A DNA stretch of 45,725 nt from Thioclava dalianensis (GTDB taxonomy: Bacteria; Pseudomonadota; Alphaproteobacteria; Rhodobacterales; Rhodobacteraceae), in contig NZ_JHEH01000024.1 in NCBI RefSeq assembly GCF_000715505.1, positions 1-45,725 on the forward strand, in the 5' to 3' direction. The notes under the pieces are model-generated. The model was not told where the DNA came from. It did no database searches and was given only the letters and a program-made list of their open reading frames with translations. Position 1 is the stretch's first letter. Every line of letters starts with the position of its first letter. Both the position numbers and the translations under genes were made by a program. Below, in pieces: positions 1 through 8,793 of this stretch.

Positions 1-30
1 ACTATTCTGCCCCCTCCGGCATCAGACCCC
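1..30 (-). repeat. Tn3-family-like transposon terminal repeat (copy 1)
   Basis: Read on the minus strand, the first bases are GGGGTCTGATGCCGG followed by a G-rich stretch. The same 30 bases recur at 29948-29977 with one mismatch. The GGGG start and overall shape resemble 38-bp ends of Tn3-family transposons such as Tn5393. Only the outer part lies in the window; the element would extend to the left. The family call is from memory of end sequences. Confidence 0.6.
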
Positions 31-282
31 AAGTTCATGCCCGCGAAACGGACACGGTACACGAAATATCGCCACGCGATATATGTTACATTCGAAGGTG
101 AGGGAGCAGAAAAATCGAAAATCGGTGCTTAGAGACAGAGGACCAATTTGCATGCAGTTCCGGGTACTTGGTGTGGCAAATGCTACTAGGGCGAGTAGCG
201 ATGACCGTCAATACACCATGACACGAAACAGCGTAAGTCACGCATAATCAAGGTTATGTAATATAGTGATTTCATTGGACAA

Positions 283-2625
283 TCATTCCTTCCAGAATTT
301 TGGCCGCGCGGCGTAGTCGGCACCAAAGGCATTCAGTCCGGCTTGACCACCGCCAAGTGCTGTCAAAAGTGGCCCCAGAGCTTTGAGATCGACATTCAGT
401 ACGGTCGAACTGCGCGGTGTGCGCGACAGCACCATGCGCTGGCCCGGGATTGGGCTGAGGACAAAATCCAACTCGCCGTCGGTCAGCCGGAAGCCGTCGT
501 AATCGGCACTGGCCGCTTCGCCGTTCGGGAACAGAAGCTGGTTCGGTAGCGCGTCTAGAATCGATCGGGCTTTCGAGCCCCGGATCTGGCTTAGAAACTG
601 GGTCATCATCACCACGACGACGTTCTTCTTTCGCGCGGTCACCAACCATTCCGCGAGTTTCTTGGCGAAGTATTCGTCGTCGAGAACCTTCCAGGTCTCG
701 TCGATCAGGATTAGCGTCGGGCGCTTTTCTTCGATCAGCATCTCGGTGCGGCGGAAGAGATAGCCGAGGATCGCGGTGCGCTCGGTGCCGAGATCGAGGA
801 TTTCTGTGAGATCGACGGCCGTCACATCGTGGCTGGTGAAATCCACCACCGGCTCGTCTGCCTCGCCAAAGACCCAGCCATACCGCCCTTCGGGTTCCCA
901 TTCGCTGATCCTCTGCGCCAGATCGAGGCCGTCGCCGACATCGCCGAAGAGTTCCTGAAACGCGCGGAAATTCCGCAACCCTTGCCGGGCTTTGCCGTTC
1001 TGGGAAATCGCTGACTTGAGGGCTTCGGATTGCAAGGGTGTCATCGGCCCGCTGCGCTGTTCGAGAAGTGCGACCAGCCAATCCAGAAACCATGCTTCGC
1101 CTCGCTCTCCAGACTCCGTGGCGAGCGGGTTCAGCCCGGTCGGACGTCCGGCACGGATTTCGGCATAGCGACCGCCAAGGGCGCGCACAGCCATTTTGAG
1201 GCCGGCTTCCTTGTCAAAGATGATCGTTCGGCCCCCTGCTCGTTGGGCCTGGGCTGCGAGGAAGGCGACAGTCGTGGTCTTGCCGCCGCCGGACTTGCCC
1301 AGGACGAGTGTGTGGCCGTTTGTCGGCTCCGCCATCGGATCGCCGGGTTCATGGAAGCTGAACCGGTGCAGCGAGCCTTGCAGCGTCTGGAACAGCGTCA
1401 GCGGCGTTTGCCACGGCAAGCGTGCGGCTTCCGTCCCGGTATCAGCCGCATGCAGTGCCGCCATGTCGGCAAAGTTCAAGGACGAGACCGTCATGTCCCG
1501 TGCCCGGTAATCCATATTGCCGGGGTGCATGGCGAAGAACGCAGCTTCGAGTGCCGTGACCTCGCGGACCAAGCGCATGCCGTTCTGATGGGCGATGCCG
1601 CGGATGCGGGCGACCTCGGTATCGAGTGCTGCCTGATCGCCAGCAAAGACCGTGATCGTCATCTGGTGGATGCCAAACCCGAGCTCGCCGTTTTCCGACT
1701 TGTCGGCAGCCTCGAAGAGTTGCGCCTCAATCGTCGCGGCAATGTCTTCGGAGGCCCGCATTTGGGCCATGCGGCGTTTCACGCGCTCGGTGATACTGCC
1801 GCGCTCAATCGGCGTGTAGCTGTGCGTGATGATGGTGTCGCGGCTGGCCCCAAGTGCATCAAGCATGCCGGGCCAAGTCGAGGTGGCGTAGGATTTGACA
1901 TAGAGGACGGCGCCGACGCGCGGCGTGTCTGCCCCCTCCTCCACCGTGAACTGGCCTTTGCCGAAATGGATGGCGGCATCGCTGGCATCTTCAGCGATGA
2001 TCCCAAAGGGGCTGCGGGATTTGCCGCGCAACTCGCCCGTCAGAAGAGAGGCACAAAAACCAATCAGGCTGCCATCGCTGATCTTGAGGCGGTGGGATTT
2101 CACACCAAGACCGGTCTCGAGGATCGAAACCACTTCGCGCAACTCTTCCAACCTGCGGTCGGTATCCTCGCCCCAGACCTTTGCTGCCGCCTTGCCGAAG
2201 AACGGCACGACCAGCGGCGTAACTTGGCGCCGGACCACTGTCAGGATGAGCACCGATTCCTGCAGATTGCGGCGCTGCAGCTCGGCGCCCCATGCTCGGT
2301 CGATGTCGGCGGCAAAGCTTTGGCCGTGGATGGGTTTCAGCTGGGCGTTGGCCGAACGCATCATCCGGTGCAAATAGAAGCTGAAACGCTCATCCAGCGT
2401 GTCGAGAAAGTGGGCGAATCCGGCCCGCAGGGCGGTGATGGCCGAAGACCCGGATGTGATCCCGTCGATGCCGGTCACCTCCAGCGAGATCATCAGCCCG
2501 TTGTCTCGCGTACGCACCACCTCGTCATCAAGCTCGATGACATAGGGCAGGTGCGCATAGATCTTCGGGTCCACCGGGATCAATGCCCGCGCCCTGCCCC
2601 GCAGACCCTCCCGTTCAAGAAACAT
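283..2625 (-). CDS. virB4: VirB4/TrbE-type conjugation ATPase
   Basis: This is the ATPase that powers a type IV secretion (conjugation) channel at the inner membrane. The 780-residue length is normal for VirB4. A Walker A motif (GKSGGGKT) lies at about residues 443-450 and a Walker B motif (LILIDE) at about 650, inside the C-terminal AAA-like domain. The start overlaps the end of virB3 by 11 bases, as expected for a coupled virB3-virB4 operon. The frame ends in KFWKE and a TGA, with only about 280 bases before the transposon end at 1-30, so the next secretion genes (virB5 onwards) are absent from this window. It may be an intact gene in a broken operon, and I cannot tell whether a few C-terminal residues were lost. 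Confidence 0.93.
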   Translation of the reverse strand: MFLEREGLRGRARALIPVDPKIYAHLPYVIELDDEVVRTRDNGLMISLEVTGIDGITSGSSAITALRAGFAHFLDTLDERFSFYLHRMMRSANAQLKPIHGQSFAADIDRAWGAELQRRNLQESVLILTVVRRQVTPLVVPFFGKAAAKVWGEDTDRRLEELREVVSILETGLGVKSHRLKISDGSLIGFCASLLTGELRGKSRSPFGIIAEDASDAAIHFGKGQFTVEEGADTPRVGAVLYVKSYATSTWPGMLDALGASRDTIITHSYTPIERGSITERVKRRMAQMRASEDIAATIEAQLFEAADKSENGELGFGIHQMTITVFAGDQAALDTEVARIRGIAHQNGMRLVREVTALEAAFFAMHPGNMDYRARDMTVSSLNFADMAALHAADTGTEAARLPWQTPLTLFQTLQGSLHRFSFHEPGDPMAEPTNGHTLVLGKSGGGKTTTVAFLAAQAQRAGGRTIIFDKEAGLKMAVRALGGRYAEIRAGRPTGLNPLATESGERGEAWFLDWLVALLEQRSGPMTPLQSEALKSAISQNGKARQGLRNFRAFQELFGDVGDGLDLAQRISEWEPEGRYGWVFGEADEPVVDFTSHDVTAVDLTEILDLGTERTAILGYLFRRTEMLIEEKRPTLILIDETWKVLDDEYFAKKLAEWLVTARKKNVVVVMMTQFLSQIRGSKARSILDALPNQLLFPNGEAASADYDGFRLTDGELDFVLSPIPGQRMVLSRTPRSSTVLNVDLKALGPLLTALGGGQAGLNAFGADYAARPKFWKE

Positions 2626-2881
2626 GACGCCGACCTTTCCGCAGGATGGCCATCGGCGTCACCTGCATCATGACCGCGAAGACATGATGCCCATTCGGGT
2701 TCAGCTTGGTGGCTACGCGCGCAAGCCCGTACCAGATCGGGGCGGTCAGGAACCACCAGACTGGCTTGAACAGAATGAAGGGCAGCACGGTCATCGCTCC
2801 CACTGCCATGGCATAGGGCATCGGCAGGCCAAGAAACTTGGCTTGCCGCGAGAGCCCGAGGATGACCGCGCTTTTCTCCAT
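2615..2881 (-). CDS. virB3: VirB3-type conjugation protein
   Basis: This is a small inner-membrane component of the type IV secretion channel. The 88 residues include a hydrophobic stretch from about residue 20 to 55, the size and topology expected of VirB3. It lies directly upstream of, and overlaps, virB4. The gene that would normally precede it (virB2, the pilin) is missing: the sequence upstream contains thiolase-like and transposase debris instead. Function follows from family and position. Confidence 0.85.
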   Translation of the reverse strand: MEKSAVILGLSRQAKFLGLPMPYAMAVGAMTVLPFILFKPVWWFLTAPIWYGLARVATKLNPNGHHVFAVMMQVTPMAILRKGRRHVS

Positions 2882-2902
2882 GGTTCCTGCCCTGCTTCAG
2901 CT

Positions 2903-3015
2903 AAAGGACGAGCGCAGGTTTGCGACGATGGCGGGACCGGCGATGCCTTGCGCGGCGAAGGCTTCGTTTAGTTCGATAACGTCCAAATCGGCAGTCGTCA
3001 GACCAAGACGGGGCG
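2903..3015 (-). pseudogene. thiolase-like gene remnant
   Basis: An open minus-strand frame without its own start reads LTTADLDVIELNEAFAAQ at about 2955-3010. This matches the conserved acyl-CoA thiolase block around ELNEAFAAQ. After AAQG the similarity stops and the frame ends at 2901-2903. The flanking residues do not look like thiolase, so only about 20 codons of a former gene remain, fused to unrelated sequence. It sits exactly where virB2 should be. The match is by eye and short. Confidence 0.45.
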
Positions 3016-3121
3016 CTTGTAGCTGATTTTCAATGTCTGCATCGACACCGCTTACGCACAGATCCATGAACCCGCAACCTCAAGCCCGTTAACGTGACAA
3101 TACCTAGTAAAGTTCTCACCG

Positions 3122-3358
3122 CTGATCGCGGCGCAGGCGCAAGCCCGCAAGCGGCAGACCGCTAAGTCCTGGCGAGTGGACGAGACCTACATCAAGGTGA
3201 AAGGCCGGTGGAGTTACCTTTACCGGGCCGTGGATCGCAACGGAAAAACCCTTGATTTCTTACTGTCAGAGCATCGGGACTTAGCGGCAGCGCGCCGGTT
3301 CTTGCATCGTGCGATTGCCACCAACGGCGTGCCAGACCGGGTGGTCATCGACAATTTG
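3122..3358 (+). pseudogene. IS6-family transposase fragment
   Basis: The frame encodes a DDE-transposase core of the IS6/IS26 group, recognisable by WRVDETYIKVKGRWSYLYRA followed by DFLLSEHRDLAAARRF. The first catalytic aspartate (VDETY) and the approach to the second (VVID) are present. The N-terminal helix-turn-helix and the C-terminal third, with the catalytic glutamate, are missing. Similarity ends near 3358, after which the frame runs into unrelated sequence. It is a dead relic marking the left border of the catabolic island. No terminal repeats of an IS6 element were found. Confidence 0.8.
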
Positions 3359-3389
3359 CGCGTCCGTCAGTCAGAATATGTTGGTCATA

Positions 3390-3415
3390 ATTCAGCCTCC
3401 TTGCGGAGGCTGAAT
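3390..3415 (-). terminator. hairpin at the end of the minus-strand catabolic operon
   Basis: A perfect 11-bp stem (ATTCAGCCTCC pairing with GGAGGCTGAAT) closes a 4-base loop. On the minus strand the loop reads GCAA, a stable GNRA tetraloop. It lies 45 bases beyond the stop of the last gene of the long minus-strand gene row. There is no clear T-run, so it may terminate or protect the mRNA end. Confidence 0.5.
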
Positions 3416-3460
3416 CACGCTGCACGGGCGAAATCAATAGACCCTGACCCCAAGCCTACG

Positions 3461-4087
3461 TCAGGCGGGGGACAAGAGCCCTTCCTCTTTCAGAGCTTGC
3501 AGGACAGCCGGTCGTCCACCGATCCGCTGCGCGTATTCGACGAGCTTCGGCCAAGGAGACATGTCCATCTTGAGGAAGTTGCACCAACCGAGCACCGTGA
3601 AGAGATAGGCGTCGGCAACGGTGAAGCTGTCGCCGACAAGATAGCCGGCACTTCCAATGCGCTTCTCTGCTTCGGTCAGACGGTTGGCAGCCATTTTTTC
3701 GAAGAAAGGACGGGCTTCGACCGGCAGATCAGGACGGAACAACGGCGCCATTGTCTTGTGAAGCTCTGTAGAGATGAAGTTCAGGGTTTCAAGAAGCTTC
3801 CAACGCTCATCTCCCGTCACCTTGCCGAGTTTTCCGTCTGCCTTGTCCGCAATGTATTGCAGCACTATGGCAGCCTCAGAGATCTTGGTCTCGCCATCGA
3901 CGATGGTGGGGACCAGACCCAGTGGGTTGATCTTGCTATAGTCCTCACCATCGACCTTGTTTCCCGCCGGGTCCATCACGACCATTCGGCAAGTTGTGGG
4001 TATCTCCGCCTCCAGACAACTGATGTGAGCAGCCAGCGAACAGGCCGCAGGTATGTAGTAGAGTTCCATTTTCACAGTGTTTCCCAT
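3461..4087 (-). CDS. glutathione S-transferase (beta-class-like)
   Basis: The protein is a soluble glutathione transferase of 208 residues. It has an N-terminal thioredoxin-like domain starting ELYYIPAACSLAAHI, the glutathione-site motif ISEAAIVLQYIAD near residue 70, and an all-helical C-terminal domain (GDSFTVADAYLF). Bacterial beta-class enzymes have this N-terminal pattern with a cysteine near residue 10-15. A second ATG at 4069 (MELYY) would match the family start better. Neither start has a strong ribosome site. It is the last gene of the minus-strand row and could conjugate reactive ring-cleavage or epoxide intermediates, as accessory GSTs in other aromatic clusters are proposed to do. 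The substrate is unknown. Confidence 0.85.
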   Translation of the reverse strand: MGNTVKMELYYIPAACSLAAHISCLEAEIPTTCRMVVMDPAGNKVDGEDYSKINPLGLVPTIVDGETKISEAAIVLQYIADKADGKLGKVTGDERWKLLETLNFISTELHKTMAPLFRPDLPVEARPFFEKMAANRLTEAEKRIGSAGYLVGDSFTVADAYLFTVLGWCNFLKMDMSPWPKLVEYAQRIGGRPAVLQALKEEGLLSPA

Positions 4088-4137
4088 CCTTGGAGTTGCG
4101 GCACAGATACTCTGAAACTGCTGCCGGAGTAAGTGTC

Positions 4138-4800
4138 TCAGAAGCGCCAGACCAGACCGGTCCCGACAAGCAGAGGATCGAGCGTCGCACTACCTGTCGC
4201 TGACGGCCCGCCGACGCCCAATGTGCCCTTGACGTCGGCATCGAGCCAGATTTTCTTGACGTCGAAGTAGATACCCATCCGCTCATTGATCATGCTTTCG
4301 AAACCGACCTGGAGGACGGCGCCCCAAGCGTTTTCCACATCGAATCCGGCAACATCGCGCGCTTTCGAGTCCAGTATCATAGTGTAATTGATACCCGCGC
4401 CAACATAGGGCTCGAACATCGGATTCCCGGTGGGAAACCGATACTGGAGCGCAAGAATCGCAGGGGCGTAAGTCACGTCCCCGAGATATGCTCCAGCAAG
4501 GGATCCGTCGCCGCGAATCTCTGCGGTAGGTGGGATTCCGAATGTGAAGGTGGCGGAAATCTGCTCGTTGACGCGATAGCCGACATCGAAGCTCAACGAG
4601 TAGTTGTCGTCGACCGAAACATCGGCGCCCGGAAATGGTGCACCTCCGACGGACAGATCGGCTCCGGGGCTGAAGAATATCCCCACGGGTCCGCCCCGGA
4701 GATACCAGCCGTTTTGGTCTGCATCCTGTGCTTGGGCAGCGCAAGTTTGGGCTAGAGCCAGACAAGCGCTGAGTGTTGCCGTATAGTAAGTTTTAAACAT
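4138..4800 (-). CDS. OmpW-family outer membrane protein
   Basis: This 220-residue protein has a signal peptide (about residues 1-24, cut near AQA-QD), alternating hydrophobic beta strands and a C-terminal phenylalanine, all typical of eight-stranded OmpW barrels. The family includes AlkL-like proteins that let hydrophobic hydrocarbons cross the outer membrane. Its place at the end of an aromatic-degradation operon fits a role in hydrophobic substrate uptake. GGGAGGAAA lies 6 bases before the ATG. The family call is firm; the transported compound is inferred from context. Confidence 0.85.
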   Translation of the reverse strand: MFKTYYTATLSACLALAQTCAAQAQDADQNGWYLRGGPVGIFFSPGADLSVGGAPFPGADVSVDDNYSLSFDVGYRVNEQISATFTFGIPPTAEIRGDGSLAGAYLGDVTYAPAILALQYRFPTGNPMFEPYVGAGINYTMILDSKARDVAGFDVENAWGAVLQVGFESMINERMGIYFDVKKIWLDADVKGTLGVGGPSATGSATLDPLLVGTGLVWRF

Positions 4801-4876
4801 GTGTTTCCTCCCTATGTGTTGGACTTCTTGTTGATGGCGTTGCCCAGGTCTTCGCCTGGTTGGGTATTCTTTGTGC

Positions 4877-6082
4877 TTACAGTAGCTTACGAAGGTCTGG
4901 TGCTGTGATCAGCGAGTCGTCAGTCACTGCGTAGCCTTTCGACATGAGGCGGCGAACGATCGCCATGTCGCGGGGCGCACCGAAACAGATGGCACCGACC
5001 AGCCGATCACCGATGGCCGAGAAACGGGTGAACGACTTTCCTTCGCCCTTCCGCACGAGCAAAGTTCCCCCAGCGGGCTGGTTATCGCCGATCATCTGAA
5101 TGTTGAGGTCGTACTGATCAGACCAGAACCAGGTGTTGACGGCATAGGGCTCGCTCTTCCCCAGCATGTTTCTTGCGGCCGCAGCGGCCTGGTCCTGCGC
5201 ATTGGCCCAGGATTCCATCCGTGTCGGCTGGCCACCGCCACCCCGCATGGCCGCCACATCCCCGGCCGCAAAAATCAGCGGGTCGGACGTGCGCAGAAAT
5301 TCATCTACGATGATGCCATTGCCCGTCTCCAGGCCAGCCTCCCGCGCGATCGCATCATTCGCAATCGCGCCGATCCCGACGACGACCATGTCAACCAGCA
5401 GCGTTTCCCCGTTTGACAGAGTCACGCTTTCAACCCGGTCATCTCCGCCTACCGTCACGATTGAGGTATTCAGATGGATCACGGTGCCATTGCCACGGTG
5501 CACATCAGCCAAAGCGACACCGACATCCTTTGGCAGACTGCGGGCGCAAAGCCGGTCGGCCAGTTCGACGACCACCGCTTCCATCCCGCTTTTTCGGGCT
5601 GTTGCTGCGACTTCAAGACCGATCCAACCCGCGCCAATCGACAAAAGCCGCTTTCCAGGCACCATTTGCGCGCGCAAACGCTCGGCATCAGCAATCGTAC
5701 GCAGATAGAAAACATTGGCTTTTCCCGCGAAGGGGCCATCAAGCATGCGGGCGCGACTTCCGGTCGCGATCAGCAGGCGGTCATAGGGCAGGCTTGCTCC
5801 CGAAGAGAGCCGTACCACATGCGCGTCGCGGTCGATTGCTTCGACGCGTTGGTTGAGCTGAAGGTCGATGCCAAGATTTTGCGCGGCCTCGGCGTTCAGC
5901 AAGCAAGTGCTCTGTGCATCTGCCGTACCCTGAAGAACCGCCTTCGACAGCGGCGGGCGGTCATAAGGGAACTGCCCTTCTTCGGAGAGGACCGTGACAG
6001 TGCCCTCAAAGCCTTCTGTTCGCAGCGTTTTCGCCGCGGAGACCGCAGCCAAACCACCGCCTATGATGATGATACGTTCCAT
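4877..6082 (-). CDS. FAD-dependent ferredoxin reductase (BphA4/putidaredoxin reductase type)
   Basis: This enzyme takes electrons from NAD(P)H through FAD to a ferredoxin. The 401 residues show the N-terminal FAD motif IIIGGGLAAVSA, a central dinucleotide motif SIGAGWIGLEVA (about 150-161) and the second FAD motif FAAGDVAAM (about 270). The order and length are those of reductases for Rieske dioxygenases and class I P450s. It is the only such reductase in the window, while there are two ferredoxins (9904-10227 and 22334-22639), so it may serve both the ring dioxygenase and the P450. A GAGGAAAA ribosome site precedes the ATG. The dual role is inference. Confidence 0.92.
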   Translation of the reverse strand: MERIIIIGGGLAAVSAAKTLRTEGFEGTVTVLSEEGQFPYDRPPLSKAVLQGTADAQSTCLLNAEAAQNLGIDLQLNQRVEAIDRDAHVVRLSSGASLPYDRLLIATGSRARMLDGPFAGKANVFYLRTIADAERLRAQMVPGKRLLSIGAGWIGLEVAATARKSGMEAVVVELADRLCARSLPKDVGVALADVHRGNGTVIHLNTSIVTVGGDDRVESVTLSNGETLLVDMVVVGIGAIANDAIAREAGLETGNGIIVDEFLRTSDPLIFAAGDVAAMRGGGGQPTRMESWANAQDQAAAAARNMLGKSEPYAVNTWFWSDQYDLNIQMIGDNQPAGGTLLVRKGEGKSFTRFSAIGDRLVGAICFGAPRDMAIVRRLMSKGYAVTDDSLITAPDLRKLL

Positions 6083-6105
6083 CGGAGTTTTCCTCAGACC
6101 ATGAT

Positions 6106-6142
6106 ACAGATGACGCGCAGACCTGTGCCGCGCGTCATCTGT
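6106..6142 (-). other. intercistronic hairpin, 13-bp perfect stem
   Basis: ACAGATGACGCGC pairs perfectly with GCGCGTCATCTGT across an 11-base loop, between the extradiol dioxygenase and reductase genes. There is no T-run, so it is more likely an mRNA-processing or stability element, or a partial terminator, than a full stop. Confidence 0.7.
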
Positions 6143-6181
6143 TGATTACTTGTCAGCGCCGCAGCGCGGCACTGTCCTGAG

Positions 6182-7087
6182 TTAGGAACCCACCTTGAAG
6201 CTCTCGGGGAACGGAGCCCCCCACGAGCTGAAGATGCCCGGCTTGTCCGCGCTCCAGATGAACGGGCCTGCCTTGTGGTCCACACAACGCGGCATTTCCC
6301 CCGAAAGCTCATACCTGTTGCCATCCGGCGTGAAGAAATAGGAGTAGAGATTCGAGCCTACACCGTGCCGACCCGGGCCTGCTTCCGTCATGACCCCACC
6401 GCGTGCGACCTGATCGAGCATGAGCTTCATGTATTCCATGTTCGGGATCGTCCATGCGAGATGGTCGAGCGTCTCATGCGGCGCGCCCGCAAACATTGCG
6501 ACGTCATGGTGATAGTCGCCGACATGCATCCAGGCCGCAAGACGCCCTGCGCCTCCGGGGAACTCGACAATGTCAGAGGCATAGAAATCGACATGCTTGC
6601 GCAGGAATTCGATCGTCTGGGTCGCATCCGGACCGACGCGCAGCGTGATATGGTCGAGGTCAAGCGGCGCCAGACCGCTCAGGTGGTTGGCCTTGCGAGC
6701 AGCCGGGTTATAGTAGTGCTTGCGCGCCTCAGACCGCAGCAATGCAATCTGCATCTTCTGGTTTTGGGGCGGCAGGTCGAATTCGATGATCTTCTCGACA
6801 CCCGGATCGCAGTCCGTCATCTCCCGGACCTGGACGCCGGCATCGGAAACCCGCTTGGTGTAGCGCTTGAGGTCTTCCTCATCATCCGCAGCGATCGCAA
6901 AGCTGATGACGCCGGTACCACCCTCGGTCACGGCCACATCGAAAGTTCCGTCGGTCCCACAGGTCAGGTAAACAGTACCGTCTTGCCGGGCAATTTCCTC
7001 AAGCCCCAGTACAGTTGTGTGAAACCGCACCGATTCCTCGAGGTTCTTAACCCGCAAGTGCGCGTGCGAAAGTTTTTGAAGAGCCAT
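6182..7087 (-). CDS. type I extradiol ring-cleavage dioxygenase
   Basis: This is a vicinal-oxygen-chelate dioxygenase that would open a catechol-type ring next to the two hydroxyls using Fe(II). It has 301 residues in two glyoxalase-like domains. The expected metal ligands are visible as H146 (LDLDHITLR), H209 (TLDHLAW) and E260 (NRYELSGE). By context, next to NahD- and NahE-like enzymes, the substrate should be 1,2-dihydroxynaphthalene or a similar bicyclic diol. The sequence is not close by eye to the classic NahC (its N-terminus is different) and looks more like catechol-2,3-dioxygenase types, so the substrate is inferred. GGGAGGAAT precedes the ATG. Confidence 0.88.
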   Translation of the reverse strand: MALQKLSHAHLRVKNLEESVRFHTTVLGLEEIARQDGTVYLTCGTDGTFDVAVTEGGTGVISFAIAADDEEDLKRYTKRVSDAGVQVREMTDCDPGVEKIIEFDLPPQNQKMQIALLRSEARKHYYNPAARKANHLSGLAPLDLDHITLRVGPDATQTIEFLRKHVDFYASDIVEFPGGAGRLAAWMHVGDYHHDVAMFAGAPHETLDHLAWTIPNMEYMKLMLDQVARGGVMTEAGPGRHGVGSNLYSYFFTPDGNRYELSGEMPRCVDHKAGPFIWSADKPGIFSSWGAPFPESFKVGS

Positions 7088-7120
7088 ACTATTCCTCCCT
7101 ATGGATGGATGGCGTTGATG

Positions 7121-7717
7121 TCAAAGCTCCTGCTGGAGCGTTCTTTCCATAAATGTGATGCGGTCATTCCCCCACCACATCTGATCACCCACTATCATCG
7201 TGGGCGTACCAAACACACCTGCCTCATGCGCGGCCTGCGTGCTCGCCTCGTATTGGTCTGTAGCATCCTTCGATGAAACCCAAGCCGACAGAGCATCGGG
7301 ATTCCAGCCGAACTGCTTCGCCAATTCATCCAGCAACGCCGGGTCAGCCAAGTCTGCACCCTCTCCCCAGACCCGGTCCCACGCAGTCCGGATGAAGGCT
7401 TCTCCCTCGCCTTTCGCCATTGCATAAAGAAAAGCCTTGTTGAGCTTCTCGGACGCGAGTGACTTCGGAAAGGTCAAAGGCAAACCATATTCCTCAGCCC
7501 AACGGTTGAGATCCTTGCTCAAATAGCGAATCTTCAACGGCAGGCTGACATTTGGTGGTGCGGTATTCCCCGCCATGAGTTTGAGTTGCGGCAGGTTCAC
7601 GACATGGGGCCGAAACTCCAGACCGTATTGCTTGCAGATCCCCGGCACCTTGTGAAAGGCCAGATAAGCGAAGGGGCTCATGAAATCGAAGTAGAAGTCA
7701 AGATGCCGACCGGTCAC
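7121..7717 (-). CDS. nahD: 2-hydroxychromene-2-carboxylate isomerase (NahD type)
   Basis: This DsbA-like, glutathione-dependent enzyme isomerises 2-hydroxychromene-2-carboxylate to trans-o-hydroxybenzylidenepyruvate in naphthalene breakdown. The 198 residues begin with [15 protein letters not shown], in which S14 takes the place of the DsbA cysteine and is the residue thought to activate glutathione. The C-terminal [19 protein letters not shown] is the usual thioredoxin-fold cis-proline region. The start ATGA overlaps the stop of the upstream nahE-like gene by 4 bases, so the two are translationally coupled, and the next pathway enzyme is its direct neighbour. Confidence 0.92.
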   Translation of the reverse strand: MTGRHLDFYFDFMSPFAYLAFHKVPGICKQYGLEFRPHVVNLPQLKLMAGNTAPPNVSLPLKIRYLSKDLNRWAEEYGLPLTFPKSLASEKLNKAFLYAMAKGEGEAFIRTAWDRVWGEGADLADPALLDELAKQFGWNPDALSAWVSSKDATDQYEASTQAAHEAGVFGTPTMIVGDQMWWGNDRITFMERTLQQEL

Positions 7718-8709
7718 TTGCCGCTCTCCGCCTCAAGCTCCGCAGCGAGTTTTGCCCATTGACGCCCGGACTCGCGCGCGCCTTCCAGAGCCGTTGCGGG
7801 AACCAGGTGGTAGGGCGGACGGCAAGGTCCAGCGACCATCCAACCTGCCGCATCCATACGGGCCTTCTCGATGCCGATGTTATAGACCGAGAATTCCTTG
7901 AACGAGCCGTTGGGGAAGAGGGTCCGATAGGTCAAACCAATCCTGTCGGTCAGTTTTTTGGCTTGGGTCCAATCGCCAGTCTCTACCGCCTTGGCCACAA
8001 GGTCGCGAAGCTGGATCACAGGTGCTGGCCCGCAAACCGCGCCACTGGTCCAGAACGCCGTGCAGTGTTCGGGGTCGAGCCGGGCGGCGGCGTAATAGTC
8101 CACATCAAGCGGCATCAGTCGAATGCGGCGCTTGGTCAGGTTCAGGTCCGTATAGAGCGCTGCCGTGTTTATGTACTTGGCAGATACGATCTGCGGAATT
8201 TCGGAGATCTGCGCCCAGAAAGCACGCGGGAACTCGAACTTGAATGCCTCGGGGTTGGCATATGCACAGATAGCCATGTCCGGGCACGCCTCGGCCACAT
8301 CACGAAAGAACTGAACTGCTGTCGGCACATCAGGCTGAACCCACATCGGCGGCCCCATCATCACCCCGTTAAGCCCGATCTCGCGCGCGGCACGGGTCAT
8401 GCTGATGGAGTCGCGGGTGTTAAGGGCGGTCGCCCCGCCGAAGATGGGAATGCGACCGCGACCGGCTTCGACCAGCGTGCGCATGAAGGCTTGCTTCTCT
8501 TGCCATGTTGTCGTGGCTCCCTCTCCCAGGGTGCCGAGAGAAAGAATCCCGTTCACACCAGAGGCGATCAGAGCCTCGACGACACGGGCCGTTTCGTCCA
8601 GATCGACCGTGTCTTCAGCGCGCGGATCCGACGCGTTGGGCTTGGACGGCGTGGGCATGATCGCCCAGCAACCTGTCACGTCATCGACCGTGAGCAGTTC
8701 ATGTTTCAT
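7714..8709 (-). CDS. nahE: trans-o-hydroxybenzylidenepyruvate hydratase-aldolase (NahE type)
   Basis: This DHDPS-family class I aldolase hydrates and cleaves trans-o-hydroxybenzylidenepyruvate to salicylaldehyde and pyruvate. The 331 residues match the family length. The Schiff-base lysine is K178 (IVSAKYI) and the partner tyrosine Y150 (CAYANPEAF). [16 protein letters not shown] near residue 54 is the typical substrate-carboxylate loop, and the WxxMPTP-like N-terminus is characteristic of this branch. It overlaps nahD by 4 bases. Related aldolases act on other benzylidenepyruvates (for example in phenanthrene breakdown), so the exact ring size is not fixed by sequence. Confidence 0.92.
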   Translation of the reverse strand: MKHELLTVDDVTGCWAIMPTPSKPNASDPRAEDTVDLDETARVVEALIASGVNGILSLGTLGEGATTTWQEKQAFMRTLVEAGRGRIPIFGGATALNTRDSISMTRAAREIGLNGVMMGPPMWVQPDVPTAVQFFRDVAEACPDMAICAYANPEAFKFEFPRAFWAQISEIPQIVSAKYINTAALYTDLNLTKRRIRLMPLDVDYYAAARLDPEHCTAFWTSGAVCGPAPVIQLRDLVAKAVETGDWTQAKKLTDRIGLTYRTLFPNGSFKEFSVYNIGIEKARMDAAGWMVAGPCRPPYHLVPATALEGARESGRQWAKLAAELEAESGK

Positions 8710-8751
8710 GGCTTGAAGTCCCGATTTATGTGAGTTTTTTTTGCGTGGATT

Positions 8752-8782
8752 GGCATGGTGCGCAGCTAGGGCGCACCATGCC
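8752..8782 (-). other. intercistronic hairpin, 12-bp perfect stem
   Basis: GGCATGGTGCGC pairs perfectly with GCGCACCATGCC around a 7-base loop, just after the stop of the gentisate-dioxygenase-like gene and before nahE. On the minus strand it is followed by an A-rich run, not a T-run, so it is not a classical terminator. Confidence 0.7.
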
Positions 8783-8793
8783 GGACAGTGTCA

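Noticed and set aside
1030-2673. 547-codon open frame on the plus strand
   Set aside because: It is antisense to virB4, rich in His, Arg and Cys, lacks any domain, and arises from the GC-rich third codon positions of virB4.
2903-2960. C-terminal end of virB2
   Set aside because: The position fits, but the residues read as the thiolase signature ELNEAFAAQ with an unrelated tail, and no pilin-like helices are seen.
8736-8782. Rho-independent terminator after the gentisate-type dioxygenase gene
   Set aside because: The eight T residues at 8736-8743 are on the plus strand before the stem; on the transcribed minus strand the stem is followed by A residues.
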